Assembly (NCBI GenBank): GCA_963556145.1
Contig: OY744467.1
Location: forward strand, 4,278,001 to 4,342,000
Length of the DNA: 64,000 nucleotides
Direction of reading: 5' to 3'
From: Hygrocybe punicea
Taxonomy: Eukaryota; Basidiomycota; Agaricomycetes; Agaricales; Hygrophoraceae
Shown here: positions 43,943 through 56,782 of the stretch, one piece after another
Position numbering within the stretch: position 1 is the first letter of the stretch
Layout of the letters: the number at the start of each line of letters is the position of its first letter
The notes under the pieces: model-generated
Databases searched by the model: none
What the model saw: only the letters and a program-made list of their open reading frames with translations
What the model was told of the DNA's origin: nothing
Made by a program: the position numbers and the translations under genes

Positions 43943-45860
43943 TCATTCCCATGCTGGAGTCAAGGCTAGCTCTGTATAATAATCTTGTCGTATCCAAGGT
44001 GTCGACGAGGAAGTCCGCGTTGTCTGACTATTACTCTTCACGTCAACGTTTGCATTTGTCATCGTGTCTGCAGGCCGCAGAAGGGTTGCGGCCGCGCTAC
44101 TAGGGTTTCCCGGAAGTGATGGCGGCAAATGGGATGCAGAAGCAGAGGACGAATGCAGTGGGGAGTCACGAAATAACGCGGCCTCCCAGCGAGTCGCTTG
44201 AACTTTACGACCTGCTCTACACCCTCGACGACGCGGCACGCGAGAGTGCGACGACTCGTTTGTGCGCGCAGAGACGATCGGCAGTTCAGTATCAGTCTCT
44301 CCACTCAATGAAATATGGGTGCGACCATCTTTCCGTTCTGTGAGGTATCGGTGGGTAATCTCTGGATCTGCTCTTGGGTCGACTCCAGGTGGGCCAAACA
44401 AAAACCTAACTGTTCCTTCATTTCGTCCTAGCAAAGCAGCCTCGTCTCCACCATATAATGCGCTTGGATCTGCGCTTCCTAACGGTTTTCGAGGACGAGG
44501 AGGGTGTTCACTTTCTCGCATGACGATCTTCAGTCGAATCAACTGGTCCGCTTTGTAGGGCACAGAATTAAATTGAGGTTGATTGGCTAAAAATGGTTGA
44601 TTGCGCGGAGAGGGGTGGGGTGAAGGTGAAGAGGGTGTGCTTGGCGACGTGTTTGCTGATGGATTTTGAGCGACCTGGAGCAGAAGGTCGATGATTACAT
44701 GAGCAATTTCTGAAAATGACGAAATGGTTAGAATGTCGCCAATATGCCAAGGGTAGCAGTCGTGCCTTCCAAATCCTCAACTTGGGCTTGGAATTGTCCC
44801 TCCCAATCACCACCTTGACTTAAGGAAGCCGCTATTTCATGGCTACTGTTGTATTCGGACCGCTTGGGAGACGTAGGCTGCTCAAAAGAGGAGAGAAGAG
44901 ACGCCACATATACGCTACCCAACGCTACCACGTGTGGAGGATATTTCAAAGGCACAAGGGTACGATGACTGTAAGGGCCCAGTCAAGGAGAACTCACGAG
45001 CGCGTGTAAATACCACACACCAATCAATCGCTAGACGCCAGGCAAGTTTGGTCAATTTCTTGGTCGCTGATACCATTGGTTAACACCACACAACTTTCCC
45101 AGCTTGAGCGAACTCACCCGCCAACGCTCGACCAATCTTGATCACATAGGGAAACGGCATCTTGGAAGTGAAATTAAAACATATTGTTTCCAAAATCAGT
45201 CTTTCAACAGCCAACAGCCGTTGACGGTCGTGTTCCACTGTCTATACATACAACTTAACTGCGAGATACCAAGAGACTTATGAAATGAACAAACCGCGGG
45301 ATCCATCATTTCCAGATCTACTTCTCTACTTGGATTTTTTGACTTTGCAGCCAGTTCTGGTCGACGTATCGTATAAGAGACGGCAAGAAGTTCACGAGGC
45401 TTTTTGAGGGTGTCATGCATTTTGGTGGAAACAAAAAGCGCTGCCAGACAAACATCCTGGACAGAAACAATGGCCAGTGAGAAGACTCTCTGAGGTGGTA
45501 CGGTGAAATTCCTCACGTAATAGCTGAAGTCCTTACGAGGAAAGAATAAATGGAATCTGTGATACAGATTTTGCGCTGTCGCGATTGTCTTCCTGGGACT
45601 GTCACCGAGCAATCATTTCTGAGTTACAGTCGAAGATAAGTTGCATGAGAAAATATGACTTACAAACCGATTCTGGCACCGACAGCTTCAAGAAACCCAC
45701 AAGCATTCTGTCGAACCTTTTCCTCCTGAGTAATGGAAAGTTTTCCCCGTTGTTTTTCAGATAGGTAGTCGACTTCTGCGGGAGTGAAATATGGGTGATG
45801 GTATTTCGAAGATGCTGGGATTTGTGGGGACTGTGTTCGCGGTTCAGTGGACATGGACAA
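43943..45860 (-). CDS. Cyclin of the CTD-kinase type (Ctk2 / cyclin K-like)
   Basis: Regulatory cyclin predicted to pair with a transcriptional CDK that phosphorylates the RNA polymerase II C-terminal domain. The start at 45860 gives MSMSTEPRTQS. The cyclin box begins YFTPAEVDYLSEKQRGKLS and continues with NACGFLEAVGARIG, PRKTIATAQNLYHRFHLFFP, CLAALFVSTKMHDTLKKPRE, HDRQRLLAVERLILET, CFNF and YVIKIGRALAAT. The second fold has KLTKLAWRLAIDCHRT and YPPHVVALGSVYVASLL. The C-terminus is low-complexity and Ser/Pro-rich. Eight or so exons join in frame; one junction (44765-44709) requires a GC-AG intron. Divergent from Slu7 by 85 bp. Assignment to Ctk2 rather than cyclin T is by sequence feel. Confidence 0.85.
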
Positions 45861-45945
45861 GAACGAACAACTTGAAATATTTATGGTCAGGGGAGTCAGC
45901 GAAGCACCATTATTACATAATCATTGATTCAAATATTTGCTGCTC
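45861..45945. promoter_or_regulatory. 85-bp bidirectional promoter (cyclin / Slu7)
   Basis: Start codons of the divergent cyclin and splicing-factor genes are 85 bp apart. AT-rich, with no clear TATA. Confidence 0.55.
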
Positions 45946-47920
45946 ATGGCTTCGTCCTCTGGTGAGTGGATCATCAATTCACCCTCATTGCCTCTCTCAC
46001 TTGCATTTGCTGTTTTTGTTGCAGCCACCGGAAAGCTTTCTCGAGAGGAATTTCGTCGACAGAAAGACCTTGATGCTGCACGAAAGGCCGGTACTGCACC
46101 AGCTGCCCTTGATGAAGAAGGACGGCCCATCAACCCCCACATCCCCCGTAAGAACATCAGGTTCTCTGTGTGGAACACACCATTGACAATCCAATGTAGA
46201 ATACATTTCACAAGCTCCGTGGTATTTGGATACTGGAGCTCCGTCCTTGAGCCATCAGCGACGACCTGAAGATGATCGCACATCCAACAAGCTTGATAAT
46301 TGGTACGACCGGGGTGCCAAAGCTGGTCCTGCCGCTAAGAAATTCCGCAAAGGAGCCTGCGAAAACTGTGGTGCAATGACTCACAAAAGACAAGACTGTC
46401 TGGAACGGCCACGAAAGAAAGGTGCCAAGTTTTCTAACAAAGACATCCGGCCGGACGAAGTTATTCAAGATATAACTACCGGTTATGACGCTAAGCGGGA
46501 TCGCTGGAATGGCTACGATCCTGCAGAACACAAACAGATATATGACGAGTACGCCGCAATCGAAGCTGAGAGACAGAGATTGCGGGAAGAGGAGATTGAC
46601 AATCAGACTACGACAGACCTAGCAGCCGTTAGGAAGGTGGCTAAAGCAGGAAAGGGGGAAGGTATTGAAGGAGATGCGGATTTTGGCTCCAGTGACGAAG
46701 AAGATGCAGACGAGGACAAATATGCGGATGCGGCAGACGCAGTGGGACAAAAACTTGATGCCAAAACTCGAATCACCGTCCGAAATTTGCGTATTCGGGA
46801 GGATACCGCCAAATACTTGATCAATCTGGACCCCTCAAGTGCTTACTACGACCCTAAAACCCGATCTATGCGTGATGCTCCGCTCAAAAATATCGCACCT
46901 GAGGACGTGAGTAATATGTCCTTCTTTAACAACGCTTTCCGTGTACCAAACGGATCATTCTAGGCCAAATTCGCAGGCGAAAACTTCTTCCGATACAGCG
47001 GTGAGGCGCCAGAGGTGCAAAATCTCCAACTTTTTGCGTGGCAGGCTTCTGCCCGAGGAAACGACGTCCACCTCAATGCCAACCCCACCCAAGGACAGCT
47101 GTTACACCATGAGTACAAGCGGAAGAAAGAGATGTTGAAAAATACGTCAAAAGTGAGCATTTTGGAAAAGTACGGAGGAGAGGAATACTTGGAGAAGGCA
47201 CCAAAAGAGTTGCTCCAAGGACAGACGGAGGAGTATGTTGAGTATTCTAGGACGGGGAAGGTCGTGAAAGGTCGGGAACGGGCCAAAGTTAAGTCAAAAT
47301 ATGCCGAAGATGGTGCGTGTCGCTGTTGTATCTGTTGGTATGTTAATCTGAATCGATTTTAGTCCTGGTTAACAATCATACAGCTGTTTGGGGGTCATGG
47401 TATGATCGCTCGACTGCAACTTGGGGTTACGCTTGCTGCCAGTCTAGCATCCATATTTCCTACTGCTCTGGCGAGGCAGGCATCGAGGCTGCAAGAGCTT
47501 CAGTTGCCCAGAATCTTCTCGCTGCTGCGATACCGGCTTCCACCTCTGATATAACTCAAATGATGGTGGCTGCCGGACACGTGGAGAATGGGGATGAATC
47601 CGGCGAAGGAAGGGAAAGGATTGGGCAAAACTTCTCCAAGAAGCGAATAGGGGAAGGCGATGTGACATTGGACAAGGAGCGGTTGGCTCAAGCTATAAGT
47701 GAAGAGAGAAAGAGAAAGATGGGAGACCAGGATGATAGATGGGGTAAAAAGAAGAAAACGACGGTTGGGGGAGGTAGTCATGATGTTACTGAAGAAGAAC
47801 TTGGTATGTCATTCCCCACTGTTGGATTTGATCAACGTTTTCATTATTTCTGCAGAGGCGTACAGGATGAGTCGTCGGATGGGGGATGATCCTATGGCGA
47901 ACTACATAGACCAGGACTGA
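45946..47920 (+). CDS. SLU7: Pre-mRNA-splicing factor Slu7
   Basis: Second-step splicing factor for 3' splice-site choice. The start MASSS is followed by an intron, then [38 protein letters not shown], and the CCHC knuckle [14 protein letters not shown] (about residues 95-110). Next come [11 protein letters not shown], an acidic stretch ([18 protein letters not shown]), and the conserved [67 protein letters not shown] and [13 protein letters not shown] follow. The C-terminus has basic runs (KKKK) and ends MANYIDQD. Several short introns are evident. All family hallmarks are present and the length is typical. Confidence 0.94.
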
Positions 47921-48108
47921 TACCGTAGCACTGAGGCAATTTTATGTCATCCCACATCTATTTTTCATTGTAATCCCGATAATATCACCATTTCCTATTC
48001 AAGAAAATTGTCAACAGTGGTAAATACCAAATAGTTCAATTTAACTCCTCGCCTCATGTTCATTTTTTGCATACCTGCCTCTGACCGAAACAGATGGATT
48101 GGTGAACT

Positions 48109-49026
48109 ATGCCGTTTTCCTCAGTGTCTCTTCTGCTTGGCCTAAGCGCTCGCATCTTAATCGACAAGTTTATCCTTTCCCGGGAACCCTCCATGAGAGA
48201 TTTCGGACTACTGGGTTTATGGCAGGGGGTCGGGGTCTACTACGCTTTCACAATTAGCCAAGAGCTTGCTACGACCGTCGCCTTCGTTGTCGGCGCTAAG
48301 CTCTTGTTTGAATTTGGCTCCGAGCAGGATATCACAAAATTTGTGACTACGATACTCGGAGTAGCTTTGGGAGTGTTCGGCACGGATGTTTTGTCGAGGA
48401 TTATTGGAGATGGGCTATATGGCAAACGAACGGCTAAGCCGCATAGTCACAATGCTCCCGAAAAGAAACAGCGATCGGTGCATTTCCACCGGAGTACTGC
48501 CGCAGAAGGTGGCCACCATCGTCCCCGCAGGTCTTCAAGACTGAGTCCATCAGATATCACGTCTATCGACACATCTTCGGATTTGATTCGCCCACAGCCA
48601 TCCATGTCGCCCCAGGACCGTGAGGTGGCTCGCCTACGCGCCCGGGCATCGTTGGCAGATACGGAACGGCGTCGGTATAAGGAAGAGAGGAAATGGGCGT
48701 TGTCTCAAGGGAACCACGCCCGTGCATCGCAGATGGCTTGGGAGGTGAAGAGGTACAAGGCTCTCATGCAGAGTTTCCACAAGGAGGCAGACGCGTTGAT
48801 CATACAAGGTGAGCTTTACTGTTTCAGCCGCAACATGTCGTTGACTATTTTATTTCTCTTTGCAGCATCTAATGCTCGTCAGACTGCAACGGACGGTCAG
48901 CGTTCCGCCGCTCCTGAGCGTAGTTCTCGACCCAACGGTACAAACCCTGCAGCAGTCAACGACATGGGGTCCCAACGACGGCCAAAATCCGGGGCTGCAT
49001 CCAAATCAGCTGTTCGTGCTCGGTAG
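48109..49026 (+). CDS. Small membrane protein with a coiled-coil / DUF1771-like C-terminus
   Basis: Two exons (48109-48808, 48866-49026), 286 residues. The N-terminal half has hydrophobic segments: a signal-like SVSLLLGLSARILIDKFIL, then GLLGLWQGVGVYYAFTI, ATTVAFVVGAKLLFEF and VTTILGVALGVFGTDVL, probably two to four membrane helices. After a Ser/Arg-rich linker comes a charged helical segment, VARLRARASLADTERRRYKE and ALSQGNHARASQMAWEVKRY, ending SFHKEADALI. Its spacing resembles the DUF1771 helical hairpin found next to Smr domains; no Smr domain follows. The basic C-tail is disordered. Function unknown. Confidence 0.7.
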   Translation: MPFSSVSLLLGLSARILIDKFILSREPSMRDFGLLGLWQGVGVYYAFTISQELATTVAFVVGAKLLFEFGSEQDITKFVTTILGVALGVFGTDVLSRIIGDGLYGKRTAKPHSHNAPEKKQRSVHFHRSTAAEGGHHRPRRSSRLSPSDITSIDTSSDLIRPQPSMSPQDREVARLRARASLADTERRRYKEERKWALSQGNHARASQMAWEVKRYKALMQSFHKEADALIIQGELYCFSRNMSLTILFLFAASNARQTATDGQRSAAPERSSRPNGTNPAAVNDMGSQRRPKSGAASKSAVRAR

Positions 49027-49397
49027 TGAGTGTACTCCGTGAATTTGCTCTGGTGACCGTATGACCGAACCGCCTAGGCTACAGAACCTGCAGACCTGAT
49101 TCTGCTGGTGGCTACAACTACACCTATTCTTACCCCACTACGGGAATACGTCCTTGTGCATCCCTTCAGCTAGTGTGCGCAGTACTTTTCCACAGGACGT
49201 GTTCGTGGGACGCAGGGACGCAGTGCATTAAGCCATGTCGTAATCTACAGGGGTATAGATTGGGGTTGGTACAACAAGGGGTGCAATAATTGATAGCTAG
49301 AGTGATGCGAGGAACCGGTGAATAAACTGGAGGTGTCAAAGAGGATTCCAGCCCAGAGAAAACAATAAAGAGACCAGATTGGAAAAAATAATGCAAG
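49027..49397. other. Intergenic region between convergent genes
   Basis: About 370 bp of 3'-flanking sequence between the membrane-protein gene and CHD1. No gene or repeat was identified. Confidence 0.5.
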
Positions 49398-52300
49398 TCA
49401 CCGATGAGGCTTGCCATTTGCCCTCGTTGAGGAACTGGACGGTGGCAAGGAACCATTGGTCTTTGTGCTGGTGCTCGCACGTGGTTTCTTTGCAGTACCA
49501 GTTTCCAATGATGTCCTTGGCGCCGCCTCCTTCATCACCATTTTAGCATGAATTTCCTCCAATTTTGATGCCTTGACTTTCTTGGGCCAGAAGAGTGTCA
49601 CGAAACTGCCCAGAGTATGTTAAATTAATCGCAGGCGGTCATTTTCTGCCACTTACGTCCAGAGATGTCGACGCCATCTCTCACAATCCTCGCCAGCAGC
49701 TTGCTTTGCACTTAGAACAAGCTCTATCCGTCGTCCAATGGCAGCCAGAGAATCTTTCAAGATCGCCACCTTGTCGTCCCTTGGCATATCTTCGCCGGAC
49801 AACTTGAGTTGTTTCTGCGCGGAAAGTGACCATCTAAGAATTGGATGAACGGTAGACACAATCGTTGCTCACCAACTGCTTCTTGACCGGCCGTAATTCT
49901 TCTTTGGTCGATGTTTCATCCATTGAAGGGCTATGCAAAGTAGTAGAACATCAACCCAAAGAACCTGATGCAAATCCAGGCACATACCACTCGTCCGATG
50001 ACTCAGAGTCAGTGAATGTAGGCGTCGGACGACGTTTTCGTTTGCGCGAGCCTCCGTCGTCAACCGATGCCACAGCCTCGCTCTCAGCTCGTCGTTTCAA
50101 ACTGCCACTGTTCGAAGACGAGGCTACAGCTGTTGGGGGAGGGGATGCCGAAACTTTTAGTTGACCCCTGTTCCTCAGGGAACTCTCGTACGAACGCAGC
50201 TTCTCGTCATGTTCTCGCAGGATACTCAGCAGAAAATCCCCGCGGCGCACCAAATGGATGGCGTTGGGGATAGGTCTGCTGGCAGAGTCCTCGCCCTTCT
50301 TGCCTTCCTCCAGGAAAAACTTCCCTTCGAGTCGCAGCTTCGGATCCTTCGCCATGGTTTCCCAATTGCCGAAACCGTAGAGATAAGCACCCACAAGGAG
50401 CATCGAATCATCTGCTGGACCCCATCGCCCGGACCAATTTAGCGTTGGTCTAATGTTCTCAATGGGGATGGTCCATTTGTAGACGTCTGGAAGTTCATGA
50501 AGGTGGTCGTAAAGTATACGAAGGTCTCGATGCCGTGATAGAACTGTTTCTGCGTTGATATTGCCAACACCGCGATAGCTGACCAACACGGCTTTGCTTT
50601 TTTGAGCATTCGTCAGCGTTTCCCCGGCTGCTATCCGTGTTCTCTTTTGGGTGTTATTTTCGTCAACGGCACGTTCACAAAGTTCAATGATATCCTCTGC
50701 GACATCAAACATCATACCCTTGTTCTTGTCTTGCAGTTTAGACTCCGCAACCTGACGAACCACATTACGGTCAGCCGTGAAAATGATCCACGACAGAAGA
50801 AAACACCCCCACAATGATATCGTATCGCTGCCGGATATCGCCCCAGCGTTGTAAACTTCGGATAAGAACGCGAACATCCCTCTCCTTCAGCTCCATCGCC
50901 TTCTGGCTGGCCGTTTTCCTCGTGGGCCCAGGCGCCTTCGGCTTCTTGGTCGCAGGTGCGGCAGTCGGCTGGTCTACATCCATGCCCTCATACGACACCG
51001 GGGCATGTGACCGCTTTCTGTCCCGCGACTCCTGCGCAACCAACTCTTCTGCTTTGCGCTCATCGTCCTCTTTTTCAAACTTTTGCCGCTCGTCGAGAGG
51101 AATGATGTCTTCCCAATTCATATCGTTCTTGACGTCGCTGACAGCTGCGAACTGAGCTAGGAAACTCTCACCGCCCAACGAGGTGCCACCATCACCACGG
51201 ACAGCCATCGTCTCGTGGTCCTCAGCACGGGTAAGAATGTCGTCAAGGTCCATTTCATCAAGCTTCTTGTCCTGTTGTGAATTATCCTTGTCGAACCTTC
51301 GTGTATGATCAAAATCAACAACAAACTTTCAAGAGCGGAAAAAAATACTAACATCTTCTGGGCACCATACTTCAAGACAGCGGTGAGTTCGTCCTTGCTC
51401 AAATTGTCGGGTTTGTGGGGATCCTTGACTTGAACATTAGCTTTGGAGCTGAGATGTGCCTGTGAGGTATCCATCTGGTTGATGACTGAAGTAGGAGATA
51501 AGCAACAGATAGGCCGAAATAAAAAACAACGCACTCGCATATTCCAGCACCATCTTCTTCTTTGCGCGCTCAAGGATATCCTCTTCCATGGTATCTTTGC
51601 TCACAAACCGGTACACGTTCACATGGGACTTCTGTCCAATGCGATGAGCACGCGCCATGGCCTGCAGGTCATTCTGCGGATTCCAATCGCTCTGCAACCG
51701 AGATGTTTGTGATCAGCAACATGTTCTCCATGTCTCGCTCATATGCGAGTGCCGGCGCTTACATCAAAGATAATGACGGTGTCGGCCGTTTCCAGGTTGA
51801 TACCGAGTCCTCCAGCACGTGTGGACAGCAGAAATGCGAAGTCAGGTGATCCAGGAGTATTGAAATGAGCGATTGATTTTTTACGTGCTTCAGACGCGAC
51901 CATTCCGTCCAAGCGTTGGTGTAGATACCCACGCATAGTCATGTAGTCGCTGAGAATGTCGAGGATGCGAACCATCTGGCTAAATATCAGGACGCGGTGG
52001 CCATCTTGCCGAAGACGTGCGAGTAATTTGTCAAGCAGGACCATCTTTCCGCTGTTCATGACCAGGCCTTTAAGGGTCTCTTCGTTGTTATCCGTCCGGA
52101 TCTCAGCACCTTCGAATAGGAACGGGTGGTTTGCGGCCTTTTTCAACTCCATCGCTACATCCACAGTTGAGCAGGAGCTATGAATGAAACACGGTAATAG
52201 GTACCTATGTTGAGCAAACTAATATTATTGTTTCCATTTGCACTCTTCACCAAAGCGTGGAAGTTCTGCAGCACAATTTTATCACTAGGTCGGTAAGATG

Positions 52301-54674
52301 AGGGACACGCATACCTTTGTCAAGATGTTTTTATAGAAGTGTGTTTGGAGAGCGCTCATTTCGACCCGTAGGATACGTTCGCTCTTCGTGGGTAGCTCCG
52401 TCAGCACGTCTCGTTTGAGACGTCTCAACATCAACGACTCCAGCTGCTCGTGCAACTCTTTGATCTTCTCTTCATGGTCAGCATCGTTCAGATCAAATTC
52501 GTTACTGAGAGTGACTAAGGAAACCCAAGTCAATGGTCAATGTGTCACTCGGAAAATCAAAATCGAACATTTTTCAGGCATTAAGAAATGCATTAAGGAA
52601 AGCAGTTCTGTATAGTTGTGGAGGTGAGATGAGTAGACCGATCAGGCTCCACAACACGCACCTTTCACGTTGTTTTGTAGAGGCGTGCCCGTAATAAGCA
52701 GCTTAGAAGCGGCCCAGAACGATCTGAGTGCTTCGTACAATTGGCTCTCTGAATTTTTCAAACGATGTGCCTTTTATGGAAATCAGCACAACAGAAACCC
52801 TGGAAAAACTGTTATGGGCGCTAACCTCGTCGACGGCCAGCGCTTGCCATTTGATGTCGCCAAGTTCCTTCGAGTCCCTTAATGTCAGCTCGTATGTAGT
52901 AAGTAACACATTCATCTTAAGCTTCTTATTCGAGGGCCCAAATTCGTAAGAACGTATCACTTCGCGGGCTGAAGCCGTCCCGATGTATGTAATGACGTTG
53001 AGATCAGGGGCCCAAGCCTGGAATTGCGTCTGCCAGGCAGTAATGGTTGACAGCGGGACAATGACGAGGAATGGTCCATATTGATGCAACTCGTGGAAGA
53101 GGTACGAAAAGAACCCAACGGTTTGGACAGTCTGCCAAAATTCGTTCATGAGAAGAAAAAAGGAGTCCTACATGGACAAACCTTGCCGAGACCCATCTCA
53201 TCTGCGAGGATCCCGTTTTCGCCCTTACTCCATAGATATGCCAACCAATTGAGTCCCGTCAGCTGGAAATCCTTGAGTACACCACCCGTTGTAACGATGT
53301 ACTCGGGGTCCTTGTGTATTTTTTGGAAGGTGGGCCGCTGGTTCCTTGCATAGGTAACGCTCTTGAACGGGAAGCGCGCCTCCGCCTCCCGCGTGCGATA
53401 CGCCTCAATGAGTTCCTTAGCGATGGCGCGCACCTCGTCCTGCGTTTCCCAGGTGCAGTTCTCATAGTTGAGCCCTGTCCACTTACAGAAGTACTCCACG
53501 CTCTCGCCGGCTTCCCGATGCGCCACTATGCGTTCGATAATCCTGTATTGTTCGTGCTCTTCCTTTTCGCGTTCCTTGTCGAGCAGGAGGGCTTCTGCGT
53601 CTTCCCGGGATAGACCTGGTGTGTTGAGGCGTGCTTGGTATATTTTGTAGGCCTTGATGTAGTTGTCCACACGCTTCAAGCCTTTGAACCGTTTTAGGAA
53701 TTCATATGTCTCGTCTGTATTGTGCAGATGAGAAAAGTTTTTCCATTTTATGTGGAAGCGCTGGCGACGAAATGGTTTCGGTCTGCAGTGTTTGTATATG
53801 CGACAGAAAGCGTACGATATTGTCAAACCACAGGTCTTCACCTTCATGCTCACGGCCTTCATCCCGAGTGTGGCTGAGTACAGCTTCAATTTCGTCTTCC
53901 TCTTTGTACTGAATGCTAGGGTCGACGTAGTAGCCAGAGTCGGTGTCGTCGTCCTCGAACTGACCGAAGTCTTGGACGTCGTCGACATAGTTGGGAATCT
54001 TGCCCCCTCTGCTAGAGACGCGGATCTCGTCACCAGAGGACCGTGCTTTCTTCTTCTTCTTGGAGCGAGAGCCGTATTCTGAGTCAGAATCAGATGGCGA
54101 GTGACGTACGGACACTGCCAAGGTATATGATGAAGTGGTGACAGAGACACGCTGGGATAGGTACCTTTGGGTCTTGCAGTTGTCGACGATGTCGAGGGTT
54201 GCTTTTTCTTGCGATGTACCTTCTTCTTTCCATACTCTTCATCGGCATACGAGGCGTCTTCCTCGTCGTTGTCGTCGTCATCTTGATCTTCGTAACCCTG
54301 AGGCACCGTTGCCACATGATAAGCAACATGGAAAGTCCAAGGAGAGTGTACACACCGAATCCTCGGCTCCCTGACATCGGGTGTGCATTAGGCAAAGTTT
54401 AAAAAGTTTCAGTAGGGGCTAAAGTACGCACTGAATCTCTCGGGTAGTACGATAAGGGGCGGCCGGCGACGGAGGTATGGAGTGGCACAGCAGGTGGCTC
54501 GTCCTCGATAAACTCACCGTCGGCATCAACGTCCTCACGTTTTACATCACTGTCGGAATCGACCTGCATGTCTTCGTCATCATCATTGTCGCTGTCATAG
54601 TTGATGTTGAGGGGGTCGTTCGCGACCAGCGGATAGTGTTGGGAATGAGACCCGGGATGAGCCGTGGCGAGCAT
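49398..54674 (-). CDS. CHD1: Chromodomain helicase CHD1
   Basis: ATP-dependent nucleosome-spacing remodeler acting with transcription elongation. Starts [15 protein letters not shown], with a long acidic N-terminus ([15 protein letters not shown]). Tandem chromodomains follow: [20 protein letters not shown] then [16 protein letters not shown]. The SNF2 ATPase has [26 protein letters not shown] (I), a DEAH box split by an intron (VDE then [17 protein letters not shown]), [47 protein letters not shown] and [11 protein letters not shown] (VI). Downstream are a SANT/SLIDE-like region ([36 protein letters not shown]) and the CHD1 helical C-terminal domain ([37 protein letters not shown]). There are many short introns. 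Largest gene of the window; order and length match CHD1. Confidence 0.93.
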
Positions 54675-55285
54675 TGTGGAGGGGACGGAGTGCGATGGCG
54701 AAGGCGATGATAGAGATGGAGGGGAAGGAGAGGAATCAGCTGGCAGGGGTGGAAAAGATGGAGCGTCAGGACGTCGCCAGCCGTTGGTTCACACGCGTGG
54801 CCATTGCGACCGGCAACACCGAACGCCCTCCGCTCATCACCCAACCTTAACCGTAACGCATTTGCTGGAACTTTTTTGTATGAAAACAACCGGCTAAAAT
54901 TCAGTGCAACAGCCGTCCAAACAATTACTAGCATTATCCACGACCAGCGACGACGAGTGAACCCGCACTGACAGACACCTCGATATGCGACGTGACTGTT
55001 CCATCACGCAACCAACTTTGCACAGATTTTTTCCCAGGCTTGTTTCGGAGCCACGCCGAGTGCTCGCCGTCATCGTCAACAGCGCCCATTGTGTGTGACC
55101 GTCACAGTTCCCACGGTCCACGGTCCAATCACCACTCGCACATTCGCGCCGGTCATCGCCGATCATCAATTCTCCGACGCCACCAATCAATCAATTTGAC
55201 GCTCGTCGTCGCCCTCGTCTCCCAGGTTAAGGTTAGCCACAATGTAAATATCCGTAAACATTCGAGCTCGCTGCACCCGACGTCC
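54675..55285. promoter_or_regulatory. Shared upstream region of CHD1 and TFB4
   Basis: 611 bp between divergent start codons. Open frames on the plus strand (from 54992) run into the TFB4 start but lack family similarity, so the downstream ATG at 55286 was chosen. Confidence 0.45.
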
Positions 55286-56729
55286 ATGGACAAACCTTCT
55301 CACCTCTCCGTCATCATTGACCTCTCTCCGACCCAATGGCATCTCTCTGCAGGTCTAGCAAACACGTACCCTCTCTCATTCAAAACCTTTCTCTCCCAAC
55401 TCCTCGCCTTCCTCAACGCCCACATCGCCTCCAAGCATGAAAATACTCTGGCCGTGTTCGGTGCGCTCCCCGGGAAGAGGTTCGCACCGCAGCGACCCTG
55501 TGATCTGCTCCCCGCACCTGAGTTCCCTCCAGCGTCATGCTGTACCCCACGACCGTCGTCGTGGACGACGCACAGATAGCCGACGCGAACTCGTACCCGT
55601 CGTTCAAGGCCGTCAATTCAACCGTGGTTCAGCGAATTATGGAGGAGTTGGAGGACCTTGGTGACCCAGAGGAGGAAGGTATGTTCAAATTTCTGGTTCC
55701 TGTTTCTGCTCATTGTTCTCCCGAAGAACCGTGTGCATTGGTCGGCGCGCTCACAAAAGCCCTGTGCTGTGCGTTACGTCCTCCATATCATTCTCGACTT
55801 TCAGTTTATTTGTGCCGTAGACATCAACCGCATCATACACCCACCCACACCAAGCAATGCTGCCCCTGACCTTGCCGCCCTCCCCGACCCACGTATCCTC
55901 GTCCTATCCGTATCCCCTGACCTTTCGACATCATACATCCCCATAATGAATTCTATATTTTCCGCCCAGAAACTGGTATTGCCCCTTCCCTTCCCCATCT
56001 TCAGCCACTCATTCGCCTCTCCCAGAAAGTAATCATAGATGTCTGTAAGATTTACGGACCCGACACCGTCTTTTTGCAACAAGCCGCTCATCTAACTGGC
56101 GGCTCGTACATATTCCTCGAGCGCCGCGATGCGCTTCTCCAATACTTGATTGTAAAGCTGTCGTTTACTCTCTTTCAGCATCTACTTACATCATCGCAGA
56201 TGTCCTTCCTCCCGCCTCCTGCCATCAGAAACATTCTCTCCGTCCCAACACAGGACAAGATCGACTTCCGAGCCGCGTGCTTCTGCCACAAGAACATTAT
56301 CGACATCGGATTCGTCTGCTCCGTCTGTCTCTCCAGTACGCTGACAAACTTATTGTTCTCTATTTATGATCTAAATCTAAATCTACACGCACTACACGCA
56401 GTCTTTTGTCAACCCGTCCCGGTTTGTTCTACATGTCGGTAAGCCATATCTATATATCTATTGTCCTACTGCAACCAACCAACCAACCCACTCCCAGAAC
56501 AAAATTCCCCATCAAAACCCTTCAACGTCTCCAGGCTTCTAGGAACCCTTCGACGCCGACGCCACACACTCGGGTCACCGGCCCTCTATCGCCCACCACA
56601 AACAGTCCTAGTTCCGCCGTGATGGGGCTCCCACCAACCAGCTTAATCGGCGTCCTGAATGGCACTACTACTACCAGCATGAATGCGGGCGAAGCCGGAG
56701 GAGTGAGGAATGGAAGTGGGGTGCGATAG
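55286..56729 (+). CDS. TFB4: TFIIH core subunit Tfb4 (p34)
   Basis: Subunit of TFIIH, used in transcription initiation and nucleotide excision repair. It begins MDKPSHLSVIIDLSPTQW, the start of a von Willebrand A-like fold. Spliced exons give FLSQLLAFLNAHIASKHENT, YPTTVVVDDAQIADANSYPS, LVGALTKALCYINRI, RILVLSVSPDLSTSYIPIMN, KVIIDVCKIYGPDTVFLQQA and LTGGSYIFLERRDALLQYL. The C-terminal zinc ribbon is CFCHKNIIDIGFVCSVC and FCQPVPVCSTC. A Ser/Thr/Pro-rich tail follows. About seven short introns join in frame. The tail approaches the convergent asparaginase gene. Confidence 0.92.
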
Positions 56730-56782
56730 AGGATGCATTGAGCCAATTATTGTATCGTAATATTTTCGAGGATGTAGCCCTC

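Noticed and set aside
54992..55285. N-terminal extension of TFB4 from 54992
   Set aside because: It has no family similarity and is interrupted by likely 5' UTR sequence; the ATG at 55286 begins the conserved domain.
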